A stretch of DNA of 64,000 nt from Neorhizobium alkalisoli (GCF_007829835.1 NZ_VIWP01000001.1:992001-1056000), one strand, 5' to 3'. Shown: positions 1-8,936, counted from the stretch's first letter. Numbers and translations: made by a program. Notes: a model not told the origin generated them from the letters alone.

Positions 1-1134
1 TGCCAGCAGCGTTTGCTGGCGAAGCGGTGCCGTGCGTTCGCCATTGCTGAGAAGAAGGAATTTTTGCTCAAGCATGGCATCCAAGGTCGGCAGGCCATAG
101 GCAAATGTCTTGCTGGCAGCAAGCTCGATTGCAAGCGGTATGCCGTCAAGACGGCGGCAGATGGCGGAGACTAGGGGAGCGTCCGCATCGTTCAGCGTAT
201 ATTCCTGGCGACCGCTGGCGCGCGCGACGAACAGTTTCACGGCACTGAATTCTGCGGCTTCCGTTGCGGTACCGCCCTGATTGGGACCGGGGGCGACGAG
301 CCCGGGCAGTCGGTAAAGCTGTTCCGACGGGATGAAAAGCGGCTCGCGGCTGGTGGCAAGGATCCGCAAGTTTGGCAGCGCTTCCAGCAGTCGCATGACA
401 ATCGAGGAGATGATTGGCGACAGATGCTCGCAATTGTCGAGGATCAGAAGCATCTCGCTGTCATGCAGGAGCGCAACCAGCTCCGACAATGTGTCGTCTG
501 AGCGTTGTCTCGCACCCAGCCGTGCGGCGATGGCTGCCGTTGCATATTGCTCATCCCCAACCGTCGACATGTCGATGAAGGAAACGCCCTGCGCGTAGTC
601 GGCAAGCACGTTGTGGGCGAGGGCGAGCGCGACCGTGGTCTTGCCGATGCCCCCGGAGCCCACGATCGTCAGGCATCTCGTATCGCGGAGCATCGCGGTA
701 AGGCTGTCGATCTCCTCGGCGCGGCCGATGACGTCCTGCGGCTTGAGCGTCGGCTTCCATTGTTTTGCCGCGACCCTGACGGGATCGGGCTCCGAATGCT
801 CGGTCTGGACATGCGAAACGAAACGGTATCCCCGGCCGGCAACGGTCGCGATGAAAGGTTCTTCCGAACCTTCCGTAAGGATCTTGCGCAGGCTTGCGAC
901 ATTGACCTTGAGATTGCTTTCCTCGACATAGGTGCTCGGCCAGCAAAAGGCGATGAGCTCACTCTTGCTGACGACATCGCCCGGATGCCGCACGAGCAGG
1001 GTCAGGATATCGAGGGCCCTTCCACCGATCCTGACCGGCAGGCCGTCGCGCGACAGAAGCTGCCGTTCAGGGCTGAATCTGAACGGACCAAATATATAGG
1101 TTGTACTACCCGATTCGCCCTGGCGCGACGCCAT
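1..1134 (-). CDS. Winged-helix transcriptional regulator with STAND-type ATPase domain (3' end outside window)
   Basis: The frame is open from an ATG at 1134 to the window edge, giving 378 codons with no stop, so the C-terminus is missing. Residues about 12-108 form an OmpR/PhoB-type winged helix, ending in a TVAGRGYRF motif typical of these DNA-binding domains. A P-loop follows (GSGGIGKTT, residues 159-167), then a Walker B-like LLILDNCEH and an ILATSREPL sensor motif, as in the predicted ATPases of COG3903. The protein should bind a promoter and be switched by nucleotide-dependent oligomerisation; its ligand is unknown. The gene at 46894-49626 belongs to the same family. The start is preceded by a GGGCGGGA purine stretch. 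Confident on family, no evidence for target genes. Confidence 0.85.
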   Translation of the reverse strand, partial: MASRQGESGSTTYIFGPFRFSPERQLLSRDGLPVRIGGRALDILTLLVRHPGDVVSKSELIAFCWPSTYVEESNLKVNVASLRKILTEGSEEPFIATVAGRGYRFVSHVQTEHSEPDPVRVAAKQWKPTLKPQDVIGRAEEIDSLTAMLRDTRCLTIVGSGGIGKTTVALALAHNVLADYAQGVSFIDMSTVGDEQYATAAIAARLGARQRSDDTLSELVALLHDSEMLLILDNCEHLSPIISSIVMRLLEALPNLRILATSREPLFIPSEQLYRLPGLVAPGPNQGGTATEAAEFSAVKLFVARASGRQEYTLNDADAPLVSAICRRLDGIPLAIELAASKTFAYGLPTLDAMLEQKFLLLSNGERTAPLRQQTLLA

Positions 1135-1457
1135 TCCCGCCCTATCCCCGTTAGGCCTTCGCACCCTCTTATATTCAATAAATCTAATTAGATATCATGA
1201 TTCACGGAAGGCGCGGCTTGCAAAATTAAACCCGCTGCAACGCCCAGTCCAGACGGGATACGTCAAAGGTTGCGTAGATGATCTGTCGCGTGATCACGAC
1301 TTGTTGACGAATTGTATCAGCGCGAACCAAGTGATCGCCAACAATATAGACTGAATGGTTCAGTCTGCTGATCCGGTATTTAATAGACTTGTTCGCGCAA
1401 AAGTTGATTTTTCTTTATTCTCTTCCGGAGGGTTGCTGGAATGTGGCCGGATGTCCT
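1135..1457. other. Intergenic region upstream of the winged-helix regulator
   Basis: This 323-base gap lies between the 5' end of the minus-strand regulator and the 3' end of the beta-keto acid cleavage gene. I see no convincing coding frame. It is more AT-rich than its flanks and contains a compact 19-base palindrome (1348-1366) and a 10-base palindrome CGTGATCACG (1289-1298). It probably carries the regulator promoter; no clear terminator for the upstream operon was found. Confidence 0.5.
1348..1366. promoter_or_regulatory. Perfect palindrome AGACTGAA-TGG-TTCAGTCT, candidate operator
   Basis: Two perfect 8-base arms surround a 3-base centre. The short centre suits a dimeric repressor site (TetR-like) better than a terminator, and no T-run follows on either strand. 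It lies about 215 bases upstream of the regulator start at 1134. The binding protein is unknown. Confidence 0.4.
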
Positions 1458-2300
1458 TCAAGCCATTTCGGACCTGAGTTCATCGGCAGTTGCTGCCGTA
1501 TATCCGTATTGCAGGAGGTTATCTCTCACAAAGCCGACAAGCTCATCATTTCCGCTGGCCGTCCGGCCATCGTGCATGGAGAGGTTGTTCTCGAATCCGA
1601 CGCGAATATGCCCGCCCAGCAGTGCGCCGGCCGTAACGCAGGCCGCCTCGTTGCGGCCGAAGGCACAGGTGGTCCAATGCGGAAACCGGGGCATGGCACC
1701 GTCGAGAAAGGGCAGAAGGTCGGCTGGCGTCGATGTCTGGCCAACCGTATATCGGCCAAGCACGTAGAGAGCGGAAAGCCGCTCGAACGGGACCACGCCG
1801 CGGGTCTGCAGGTCGGCGAGCCATAACGCTTCGGCCGGCGTATAGAGAATGAATTGCGGCGCGATTTTTTCCTTCCGCAGCCATAACAGGAAGGCGGCGA
1901 ACTCCTTCTCGCTCTCCTTGCTCGGCAAGAGTTCGCGCAGGGCAAGCGACACCGCTTCCGGCTTCACCTCCCTCACCACCCGCATCTGTTCTGACGGATC
2001 ATAGATGCCGAGCGATTCGCTGGTGATCTGGATCACGAGCCTGTCGCCCACCGCATCTTCGATCGCTCGTATGATGTCGCGATAGGCGTCCGCATCGAGC
2101 ACGTGTCGGCCTTGGCCGTCGCGGGCGTGGACATGGATCATGCTGGCGCCGGCATCGAGGCTGAGGCTCGCGACATGCGCGAGCTCCTTTGCCGTCATCG
2201 GCAGGGCAGGATGATCTGCCTTGGTGCGCCTGCCGCCGTTCGGGGCGACCGCGATCGAGACCGGGCGTGGACTGGTCAATTTGCCGGGCTCGAAAAACAT
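1458..2300 (-). CDS. Beta-keto acid cleavage enzyme (BKACE, DUF849 family)
   Basis: The 280-residue product matches the BKACE / 3-keto-5-aminohexanoate cleavage family. These zinc TIM-barrel enzymes condense a beta-keto acid with acetyl-CoA and release acetoacetate plus a shortened acyl-CoA. Visible signatures are MIHVHARDG with the zinc ligands His56 and His58, and VGFENN with Glu237 as the likely third ligand. Length is normal. The gene is the last of a minus-strand operon and overlaps the upstream acyltransferase gene by 25 bases, which suggests coupling. The class III aminotransferase in the same operon could supply a beta-keto acid by transaminating a beta-amino acid; that link is inference. 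The exact substrate cannot be read from sequence. Confidence 0.88.
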   Translation of the reverse strand: MFFEPGKLTSPRPVSIAVAPNGGRRTKADHPALPMTAKELAHVASLSLDAGASMIHVHARDGQGRHVLDADAYRDIIRAIEDAVGDRLVIQITSESLGIYDPSEQMRVVREVKPEAVSLALRELLPSKESEKEFAAFLLWLRKEKIAPQFILYTPAEALWLADLQTRGVVPFERLSALYVLGRYTVGQTSTPADLLPFLDGAMPRFPHWTTCAFGRNEAACVTAGALLGGHIRVGFENNLSMHDGRTASGNDELVGFVRDNLLQYGYTAATADELRSEMA

Positions 2301-3298
2301 GGTGGCTCACCGGCGCGATCATAGACGCTCCAGTGCACCGCCTTTTCGTCGATATGGAAAACGGCGGTGGCAAGCGTGTGATATTCGTCTTCCGGCGCAT
2401 GGCGGTAGAGCGGCAATTTTGGATCGCTCTTGTCCCAGAGAATGTCGAGGGGATCGATATTGCCGCCTTTTCCGATGAGTTCGCTTCCCTGCTGCAGCCT
2501 GGCCTTGGACGAGGGGGAGATTTCCTGTGGCTCGTCGGAAATGCCTTTGTGGATCATGTGATTCGAATGGCACTCCGCGTGTTCGATCCGGCGGACCGAG
2601 CAGCCGGAATGGGTGAACTCGACGCCGAACAGACGCTCGTCGCCCGCCTGTGCCAGGGTCACGTGATAGGCGCCGGAGCGTTCCGATGTCTTGAGCAGGG
2701 TAACGGCTTCGTCGAGCGTGCCGCAATCGAGAAGGGCGCGGCCGAGCAGCATGCGCGGCAGGCCGACACCGGCATTATGGGCGCCGATATGATTGATGGT
2801 TGAAACTAGGCCCGCTTCGGTCACCGCAAAGGCCTGGCCGGGCACCGAGCCGGGATAGATGAAGGCGCTGAAGGCCTTTCCACCGTCTGGCCTGACATGG
2901 GCGATGGCGCAGCGGCTGAACTGGCCGGCATCTCCATCCTCGTTATGCGCGATGACCGGCGTCTTGCCGGGGACCTGTATCGTCGTGCAGCCTTCCGGCG
3001 GCATTTCCCAGACGTCGCCGCGAAAATGCCAGAGCATCATGTCGTCATAGGGCAGTTCCAGAGCCGCTGCGAGGCCGCGGATCTCCTGGCAATAGGGCGG
3101 AAAACGTTCCTCCACCATGCTGCGCATGCGTGTCACGCGTGGATCGTCGCGCCAGTCCATCACCCGCGCCCAGACCCCACCGGCAACGGTATAGCTGTGA
3201 AAGAGATCGGCGGCATGCCTGCCGAGCTGGACGCCGATATCGTAATGCGTGCCGGTCACCGTGATCTGGCCGAGGCGGCCGTTATTGCCAGTCGTCAT
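2276..3298 (-). CDS. C45-family Ntn hydrolase / acyl-CoA:6-aminopenicillanate acyltransferase-like protein
   Basis: The 340-residue product resembles the penicillin acyltransferase (AAT, peptidase C45) family. These proenzymes cut themselves before a cysteine that becomes the N-terminal nucleophile. The likely nucleophile is Cys104 in PPEGCTTI, followed by the expected VIAHNEDGD segment. A further family-like stretch is GLVSTINHIG. Such enzymes hydrolyse or transfer acyl groups on amides. No signal peptide is visible, so it should act in the cytoplasm. The start has a GGAGGA ribosome site in the 124-base gap after the RpiR gene. In this operon it could deacylate an imported amide before transamination, which is inference. 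Confidence 0.8.
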   Translation of the reverse strand: MTTGNNGRLGQITVTGTHYDIGVQLGRHAADLFHSYTVAGGVWARVMDWRDDPRVTRMRSMVEERFPPYCQEIRGLAAALELPYDDMMLWHFRGDVWEMPPEGCTTIQVPGKTPVIAHNEDGDAGQFSRCAIAHVRPDGGKAFSAFIYPGSVPGQAFAVTEAGLVSTINHIGAHNAGVGLPRMLLGRALLDCGTLDEAVTLLKTSERSGAYHVTLAQAGDERLFGVEFTHSGCSVRRIEHAECHSNHMIHKGISDEPQEISPSSKARLQQGSELIGKGGNIDPLDILWDKSDPKLPLYRHAPEDEYHTLATAVFHIDEKAVHWSVYDRAGEPPCFSSPAN

Positions 3299-3422
3299 TG
3301 TCGAGAGTTCCTCCGGAAATAGTTTTGCCGGATTGTTCCGGCTTTGCGGTCGATCGCGTCATCCGGATCCGGTGACGCAGTTGATGTGACATGTTCGACC
3401 GCAAGGCTGGATCTGCGGTCTC

Positions 3423-4292
3423 TCAATCCTCCACGAACGTGTCGAGCGCCTTGTAGAAGGCGTCATTTCGTTTCATCGTTTCAAAGACATCGTCGCCGAT
3501 CTTGCTGACGATGACGGTGATCAGGGCCTGCACCACCGAGAGCGTGGATACGACCGAGGACAGCACCGACGCGTTGCTTGCGGAGAGCACCAGCCGGACG
3601 TCGGAAATGGCGGCGGTCGGCGCGAGCGGACTGTCGATGATCGAGATGATCCGGGAGCCGGCATTCTTGGCATAACGGGCGATATTCAGGGCGTCGCGCG
3701 AATAGCTCTTGTGAGAGAGCACGACGACCACGTCTTCCGGTCCGGCATCACGCACCTCGTCGCCCATTGCACCGCCGCGTCCGTCGACCAGCACGGCATT
3801 GGCCGAAAACATCCGGCAGCTATAGTGGAAGAAGAAGGCGGCCGAGTGCAGGCTGCGGAAGCCGACGATGAAGACGCGTCTTGCGGCGATGATCATGTCG
3901 GCCGCGGCGACAAGGTCCTCGGTTCTGATCTGGCTCGCCGTCGCCTCGACATCGGAAATGTCGCGGGCGAAAACTTCGGCAACGGTTTCGCTCATCTGGC
4001 CGAGCTTGCCCTTGGTCCTCAATCCCTCGACGCGGCCGCGCATGGTCGTCTGGCCGCTGCCCAGCCAGTCGCGGAACGGATCGCGGAATTCGCTGTAACG
4101 ATCAAAACCCAGTTCGCGCACGAGGCGCATCAGGTTGGACGGGTGGACGCTTGCCATATCCGACACCTGCCTGAGCGAATGAAGGGCGATCTTGTCGGGG
4201 TTTTCGCGCACGTAACGAGCAGCCACGCGAAGCTGTTTCGGGTATGTCCCGAAGGCTTCGTCGATCCTGCTGTTGATCTCGTCCAGATTCAT
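3423..4292 (-). CDS. RpiR/MurR-family transcriptional regulator (HTH + SIS domain)
   Basis: The 289-residue protein has an N-terminal HTH_6 domain (about 1-77, with VSDMASVHPSNLMRLVRELG as the helix-turn-helix) and a C-terminal SIS domain (about 120-260, including VGFRSLHSAAFF and VVVLSHKSYSRD). SIS domains of this family usually sense phosphosugars, though rhizobial members also control amino-acid and amine catabolism. It is encoded inside the operon, between the class III aminotransferase and the acyltransferase genes, so it probably controls this operon and the divergent importer. A candidate operator is the palindrome at 7142-7159. Family assignment is firm; effector unknown. Confidence 0.9.
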   Translation of the reverse strand: MNLDEINSRIDEAFGTYPKQLRVAARYVRENPDKIALHSLRQVSDMASVHPSNLMRLVRELGFDRYSEFRDPFRDWLGSGQTTMRGRVEGLRTKGKLGQMSETVAEVFARDISDVEATASQIRTEDLVAAADMIIAARRVFIVGFRSLHSAAFFFHYSCRMFSANAVLVDGRGGAMGDEVRDAGPEDVVVVLSHKSYSRDALNIARYAKNAGSRIISIIDSPLAPTAAISDVRLVLSASNASVLSSVVSTLSVVQALITVIVSKIGDDVFETMKRNDAFYKALDTFVED

Positions 4293-4356
4293 GTTCGCTC
4301 TCTCGGCTGGCTCCTGATGCCGTCATCCTAACAAGAGGATGACTGTCGGCACCAGT

Positions 4357-5748
4357 TCAGACGGCCTCCTCCAGAGCGCGATCGAGCGCTTGCCCAAGCT
4401 TGTCCACGATCTCTTCGATATGATGCGGCTCGACGATATAGGGGGGCATCAGCAGGACATGGTCGCCGACGCCGCTTTCGGGCGAGGGGCCGGAGGCATA
4501 GCAGATAAGCCCGAGGTCGAGCGCGTGGCGGGTGAGCCTGGCATGGATCTGCCGGGAAGCGTCGAAATTGCGCTTGGTCGGGCGGTGGGCGACGATCTCG
4601 ATCCCCTGCATCAGGCCGCGGCCCCTGATATCGCCGACATGCGGATGCTCGGCAAAACGCTCATGCAGCAGCCAGTCGAGATGATCTCCGGCCGTTCGGA
4701 TATTCGGGTAAAGATCGCGGTCGCGGATTTCATGCTGCACGGCAAGCGCTGCCGTGCAGGCGAGCGTGTGGCCGTGAAAACTGTGCCCGTGCCAGAAGAA
4801 ACCGGTCCGGTCCCTGATCGCATCATGGATGTCGGCGCTGACCAGAACCGCGCCAAGCGGTGCATAACCACCTGCCAGCGCCTTGCCGATCATCACGAGA
4901 TCCGGACATGCGCCCTCCTCCGTGAAGGCATACCGGCTTCCCGTACGCCCCATGCCGCACATGACTTCGTCGAGGATGAGCAGGATGCCGTGGCGGTCGC
5001 AGATCCGGCGGATCTCGCGAAAATATCCTTCGGGGGCGGGGACTGCGCCGAGGGTCGAGCCGACGATTGTCTCGCAGATGAAGGCCGCGACCCGCGAGGG
5101 GCCGAGTTCTTCGATCTTTGTTTCGAGCTCGCGCGCGGACCGCATCGAAAAATCATCGACCGTTTCACCGTCCTGCATGCCGCGATAGGCATAGGCCGGG
5201 CCGATATGGGCCGTATTGGTCGGAAGCATCGGCAGAAAAGGTTTCCGGCGGATATCGCTGCCGCCGGCCGCCAATCCCGCCAGCGTGCTGCCAACATAAC
5301 CGGCGCGGCGGCCGATGATGATCTGCCGCTCCGGCTCGCCCTTGTCGACGAAATACTGGCGGGTCAGTTTCAGCGCAGCATCAGCGGCTTCGGCGCCGCT
5401 ATTGGTGAACCAGACATGCGACAGTTTTCCGGGCGCATCGGCGATCAGGTTGTCGGCCAGTTCTTCCATCGGCGCGCTGGTGAAGAAGGCGGTATGGGCA
5501 TAGGCGATCCTGTCGATCTGCGCATGCATGGCCGCCCGTACCGCGGCATTGCTGTGGCCGAGGCAGGAGGGGCCGGAGCCGGAACTGCCGTCGAGAAAAC
5601 GCCTGCCACTCCGGTCGATGATATAGACGCCGTCGCCAGCGACGGCCTCGCGGATCGTCTGGGCAACGAGATCACGATGAAAGGCGGCGCTGTGTTCGAT
5701 GGCGACGGCCATATCGGCGGACTGGCTGAATGAACCGAGATCGCTCAT
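4357..5748 (-). CDS. Class III PLP-dependent aminotransferase
   Basis: The 463-residue protein has the full class III aminotransferase layout: the TNSGAEAADAALKL cofactor-phosphate loop, LILDEVMCGMGRTG with Asp260, and the Schiff-base Lys289 in MIGKALAGGYAPLGA. The family moves amino groups from omega-amines or beta-amino acids to pyruvate or 2-oxoglutarate. Its ATG overlaps the stop of the Rid gene (ATGA), so the two are coupled. Given the beta-keto acid cleavage enzyme in the same operon, a beta-amino acid aminotransferase role is attractive, but that is inference from context. Confidence 0.9.
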   Translation of the reverse strand: MSDLGSFSQSADMAVAIEHSAAFHRDLVAQTIREAVAGDGVYIIDRSGRRFLDGSSGSGPSCLGHSNAAVRAAMHAQIDRIAYAHTAFFTSAPMEELADNLIADAPGKLSHVWFTNSGAEAADAALKLTRQYFVDKGEPERQIIIGRRAGYVGSTLAGLAAGGSDIRRKPFLPMLPTNTAHIGPAYAYRGMQDGETVDDFSMRSARELETKIEELGPSRVAAFICETIVGSTLGAVPAPEGYFREIRRICDRHGILLILDEVMCGMGRTGSRYAFTEEGACPDLVMIGKALAGGYAPLGAVLVSADIHDAIRDRTGFFWHGHSFHGHTLACTAALAVQHEIRDRDLYPNIRTAGDHLDWLLHERFAEHPHVGDIRGRGLMQGIEIVAHRPTKRNFDASRQIHARLTRHALDLGLICYASGPSPESGVGDHVLLMPPYIVEPHHIEEIVDKLGQALDRALEEAV

Positions 5749-6155
5749 GGCGCCACCGCATCATCGGTGCCGATCACGGCGACACATTCGATCTCGACCA
5801 GCGCTTCCTCGGCCACGAGGCCGGTAATGACGGTGGAGCTGGCATAGTCGATGCCCGTAAGCCGAGACCGCCGGGCGCGGTTCATTGCTTCGTAATCGGA
5901 TGTGTTGCGCAGGAAGACGGTCATCTTGACGATGTCATCAAGCGTGCCGCCCGCCGCCTTGAGCACCTTTTCGATCTTGCCGAAACATTCGAGCGTCTGG
6001 CGCTCGGCATCGCCGGGATGGAGGATTTTTCCACTCTCCGGGTCGCGCGCCATGAAGCCCGATGTATGGACCATCGTGCCCGAGGTGACGGCGATGGCGC
6101 TGGTAAAGGGAGCGCCGGGAACGGCGACGCCTTCGGCGGTGATCTTGCGTTTCAT
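5745..6155 (-). CDS. RidA/YjgF-family protein, catalytic arginine apparently absent
   Basis: The 136-residue product has the trimeric chorismate-mutase-like Rid fold signature (TSGFMARDPESGK, the central LDDIVKMTVFL strand, the C-terminal VEIECVAVIG). Canonical RidA hydrolyses reactive enamines and imines released by PLP enzymes using an arginine just before the last strand (Arg105 in E. coli). The aligned position here reads YASSTVITG, with serine instead. It may therefore belong to a Rid subfamily with another activity. It sits between two aminotransferase genes, 7 bases after one and overlapping the next by 4, with AGGA 5 bases before its ATG. Confidence 0.85.
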   Translation of the reverse strand: MKRKITAEGVAVPGAPFTSAIAVTSGTMVHTSGFMARDPESGKILHPGDAERQTLECFGKIEKVLKAAGGTLDDIVKMTVFLRNTSDYEAMNRARRSRLTGIDYASSTVITGLVAEEALVEIECVAVIGTDDAVAP

Positions 6156-6162
6156 GGCGATC

Positions 6163-7080
6163 CTATTCCAGCCAGCTGAGATGTTGTTGCACGAAGTCGC
6201 AGCCGACCATGTCGATATAGGCGGCGGTCAGCCGGGCCGTGACCGGTCCGGTGACCGCTTCCCCGACCTTGCGGCCGTTGAAGGAGGAGACGGGGCAGAT
6301 GCACAGGCTCGTCGAGGCGATGAACATCTCGTCGGCGATCGCCGCGTCATAAAGGTCGAGATCTGTTTCGCGGCATTCGATGCCGAGGTTCTTGGCGATC
6401 TCGATCACCGTTGCCCGGCTGATGCCCGGCAGGATGTTGTTGGCGCGGGGTGTCATCAGCACGCCGTCGCAGACGAGGAAGATATTGTTGCCTTCGCCTT
6501 CCGCGAGATTGCCGTTCTCGTCCAGCATCAGCGCCCAGGCCTGCGGGTCGAGGCGTTTGACGTCGTTCCCGGCCAGGATGATGTTGAGATACTGGTTCAT
6601 CTTGGCGCGCGGGCTGAGCGCTTTCGCCGCCGTGCGTGGCGTGGCGGGGGTCACGACCTTGATGCCATCGCGGAACAGGCTGGCGCGCTTTTGGATCGGC
6701 AGCGGGCAGCATTCGATGATGACATTGGGGCCGACATGGTCCCAGCCTTCGTCACCGATCGCCTGTACGCCGGCGCTGATCCGCTGGCCGACCCAGTAGT
6801 CGGAGCGCTCGGTCAGGAGATGGCGGTTACGCGCCAGCGTTTCTTCGCTGAGCGCCATCATGTCGTCGAAGGAAATCCCGCAATCGATATCGAGATATTT
6901 CAGCGAGCGATAAAGGCGCTGGACATGTTCCTTCAGCCGGAAGGGTTTTCCGTGAAAGGTCCGGGTCAGGTCGAAGGCGCCGTAACCGCGCAGCGAACTC
7001 AGGTCCCGGTAAGGGACCAGAACCTCGCGTTCGGGCATGAACTGTCCGTTGAAATAGGCAACACGGTGTGCGGCCGCCAT
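6163..7080 (-). CDS. Class IV aminotransferase (branched-chain / D-amino acid transaminase-like)
   Basis: The protein belongs to the fold-type IV PLP aminotransferases. The likely Schiff-base lysine is Lys160 in SPRAKMNQYLN, followed by the family NLAEGEGNNIFLV segment and the ILPGISRATVIEIA phosphate-binding region. I chose ATG 7080 over the upstream in-frame start at 7140 because GGAGAG precedes it and the protein then begins with the usual YFNGQFMP strand; this gives 305 residues. It is the first gene of the minus-strand operon. Substrate could be a branched-chain, D- or aromatic amino acid; sequence alone does not decide. Confidence 0.88.
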   Translation of the reverse strand: MAAAHRVAYFNGQFMPEREVLVPYRDLSSLRGYGAFDLTRTFHGKPFRLKEHVQRLYRSLKYLDIDCGISFDDMMALSEETLARNRHLLTERSDYWVGQRISAGVQAIGDEGWDHVGPNVIIECCPLPIQKRASLFRDGIKVVTPATPRTAAKALSPRAKMNQYLNIILAGNDVKRLDPQAWALMLDENGNLAEGEGNNIFLVCDGVLMTPRANNILPGISRATVIEIAKNLGIECRETDLDLYDAAIADEMFIASTSLCICPVSSFNGRKVGEAVTGPVTARLTAAYIDMVGCDFVQQHLSWLE

Positions 7081-7141
7081 CGTTTCTCTCCGCTGTGAAG
7101 CGTCTCTGCTGGTTGGCAGGAGTAGCAATCCGCAACACAAA

Positions 7142-7159
7142 AAGAAACATATTTTTCTT
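7142..7159. promoter_or_regulatory. Palindrome AAGAAACATATTTTTCTT, candidate RpiR operator
   Basis: Sixteen of 18 positions are symmetric: arms AAGAAA/TTTCTT around a CATATT centre. It lies midway between the divergent class IV aminotransferase gene and the importer operon, directly next to a TTGACC -35 candidate. GAAA/TTTC-type symmetry is plausible for RpiR-family sites, and the only regulator encoded in this locus is RpiR-type. The assignment is inference. Confidence 0.45.
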
Positions 7160-7160
7160 C

Positions 7161-7189
7161 TTGACCATAAATAAACACATTTGTACCTT
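7161..7189 (+). promoter_or_regulatory. Candidate sigma-70 promoter of the importer operon
   Basis: TTGACC (7161-7166) and TACCTT (7184-7189) are separated by 17 bases and lie 100 bases upstream of the substrate-binding protein GTG. The palindrome at 7142-7159 abuts the -35 element. Confidence 0.35.
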
Positions 7190-7289
7190 GAGCCATCGGC
7201 CTATCCAATGGGAACTGGAAGGCAGTCAGATCCGGGCGTAATCCGGCGAGAACTCAAGCGATGTCAGTCCAACTGGGGAGAACAGATCC

Positions 7290-8936
7290 GTGTCCGACAA
7301 GAATGATCATGCCTATATCCCGCGTCTGCGCTCCCAATTGGCAGAGGGGCAGATAAATCGGCGCGAGTTTCTGCGCACCGCCACGCTGCTCGGCGTTTCG
7401 GCCTCCGCGGCCGTGATGATGGCCGGCGAGGTGCGTCCGGCGCGGGCACAGGAAACGCCGAAGGCCGGCGGCTCGATCCGTATCGAGAACAAGAACACGG
7501 CAGCCGATCCTGCGACGATGACCAGTATCGATGCGTCCAACTCGACGCGGCAGACGCTGGAATATCTGACGGAAACGGGCGCGGACAACATCACGCGGCC
7601 CTATCTTCTGGAAAGCTGGAAGCCGAGCGAAGACCTGCGCAGCTGGACGCTCAACCTGCGCAAGGGCGTGAAATGGCAGGACGGCCGCGATTTCACCGCC
7701 GATGACGTGACCTGGAATATCAAGCGCCTGCTTGCAGACGAGACCGGTTCCTCCGTGCTCGGCCTGATGAAGGGCTATATGCTGAACGAGACGGCCGCTG
7801 CCGATGGCAAGAAGAGCCATTCGCTCTGGGATGCCAATGCGGTCGAGAAGGTCGACGACCATACCGTCCGGCTCAATCTCAAGGTGGCGCAGATCGCCGT
7901 GCCGGAACACCTGTTCCACTATTCCTTCGCCATGGTCGATCCGACCGCCTCGGCAAAGTTCCGGGTCGGGATCAACGGCACCGGCCCCTTCCGGGTCGTC
8001 GAGCACAATCCGGGGCGCAATGTCGTTTACGAGCCCAACAAGAATTACTGGGGCAACAAGCCCTATCTCGACCGGCTGGAATTCGTCGATTACGGCGACG
8101 AGCGTGCAGCCGTGCCGGCAGCCCTGATTTCCGGGCAGATCCAGGGCATCTTGAATGCCGAGCCGCAGCAGATGCCCTTGCTGAACAGCCAGCCAAGCCT
8201 GCAGCGCTACGAAGTGCTGACCGGTGACGGCCCGGCACTGCGGTTCAGGGTCGACCAGAAGCCGTTCAGCGATCCGAAGGTCCGTCTCGCTCTGAAGCTG
8301 GCCGTCGACAACGCGGCGGTGGCAAAACTTGCGCTTGGCGATATGGGTAGCGCCGGTGAGGACCATATGGTCGCGCCCGTGCATCCCGAATATTTCCAGC
8401 TTCCCGCCTTCAAGCAGGATGTCGCTCGTGCAAAACAGCTGCTGGCCGAGGCCGGTTATCCGAATGGCCTGACATTCGAAGTCGCCGTCACCAAGACGCC
8501 GGCCTATCACGTGCTTGTCGTGCAGGCGATCGTCGAGATGTGGAAGCAGATCGGCGTCAATGCGACGATCAACGTCATGCCGACCTCGGCCTATTACGAT
8601 ATCTGGACGAAGGTCCCCGTTGGCCTGACATCCTGGGCGCACCGGCCGCTCGGCATCATGAATATCGGCCTTGCTTACCGTTCGGGCGCGCCTTGGAATG
8701 AATCGGGTTACAGCAATCCGGAATTCGACAAGCTGCTGACCCAGGCGGAATCCTTGGCCGACCCGGTCGAGCGCCGCAAGGTGATGGAGCCGATCGAAAA
8801 GATCCTGCAGGAAGACGGGCCGATGATCCAGGCGACCTGGCGCAAGCAGGCGACCTTCTATTCCAAAAAGGTCGGCGGCTTCTCCATGCACCCGAGTCAG
8901 TATATTTTCGCAAGAAATCTCTGGCTCAAAGCATAA
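7290..8936 (+). CDS. ABC transporter periplasmic substrate-binding protein, peptide/nickel (SBP_bac_5) family
   Basis: The 548-residue protein carries a twin-arginine type leader (INRREFLRTATLLG, hydrophobic stretch, ARAQE cleavage region), so it is exported, probably folded, by Tat. The mature part follows the DppA/OppA family, with SWTLNLRKGVKWQDGRDFTADDVTWNIKRL and the NGTGPFRV strand. It should deliver a peptide-like or other amphiphilic solute to the permeases that follow 3 bases later. The start is GTG at 7290 with GGGGAG 8 bases upstream. It is the first gene of a complete four-gene importer; the substrate is unknown. Confidence 0.93.
   Translation: MSDKNDHAYIPRLRSQLAEGQINRREFLRTATLLGVSASAAVMMAGEVRPARAQETPKAGGSIRIENKNTAADPATMTSIDASNSTRQTLEYLTETGADNITRPYLLESWKPSEDLRSWTLNLRKGVKWQDGRDFTADDVTWNIKRLLADETGSSVLGLMKGYMLNETAAADGKKSHSLWDANAVEKVDDHTVRLNLKVAQIAVPEHLFHYSFAMVDPTASAKFRVGINGTGPFRVVEHNPGRNVVYEPNKNYWGNKPYLDRLEFVDYGDERAAVPAALISGQIQGILNAEPQQMPLLNSQPSLQRYEVLTGDGPALRFRVDQKPFSDPKVRLALKLAVDNAAVAKLALGDMGSAGEDHMVAPVHPEYFQLPAFKQDVARAKQLLAEAGYPNGLTFEVAVTKTPAYHVLVVQAIVEMWKQIGVNATINVMPTSAYYDIWTKVPVGLTSWAHRPLGIMNIGLAYRSGAPWNESGYSNPEFDKLLTQAESLADPVERRKVMEPIEKILQEDGPMIQATWRKQATFYSKKVGGFSMHPSQYIFARNLWLKA

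Noticed and set aside
4339..5733. Long open frame (about 464 codons) on the plus strand
   Set aside because: It is the mirror of the class III aminotransferase gene, whose motifs and coupling are clear; high-GC genomes give such antisense frames.
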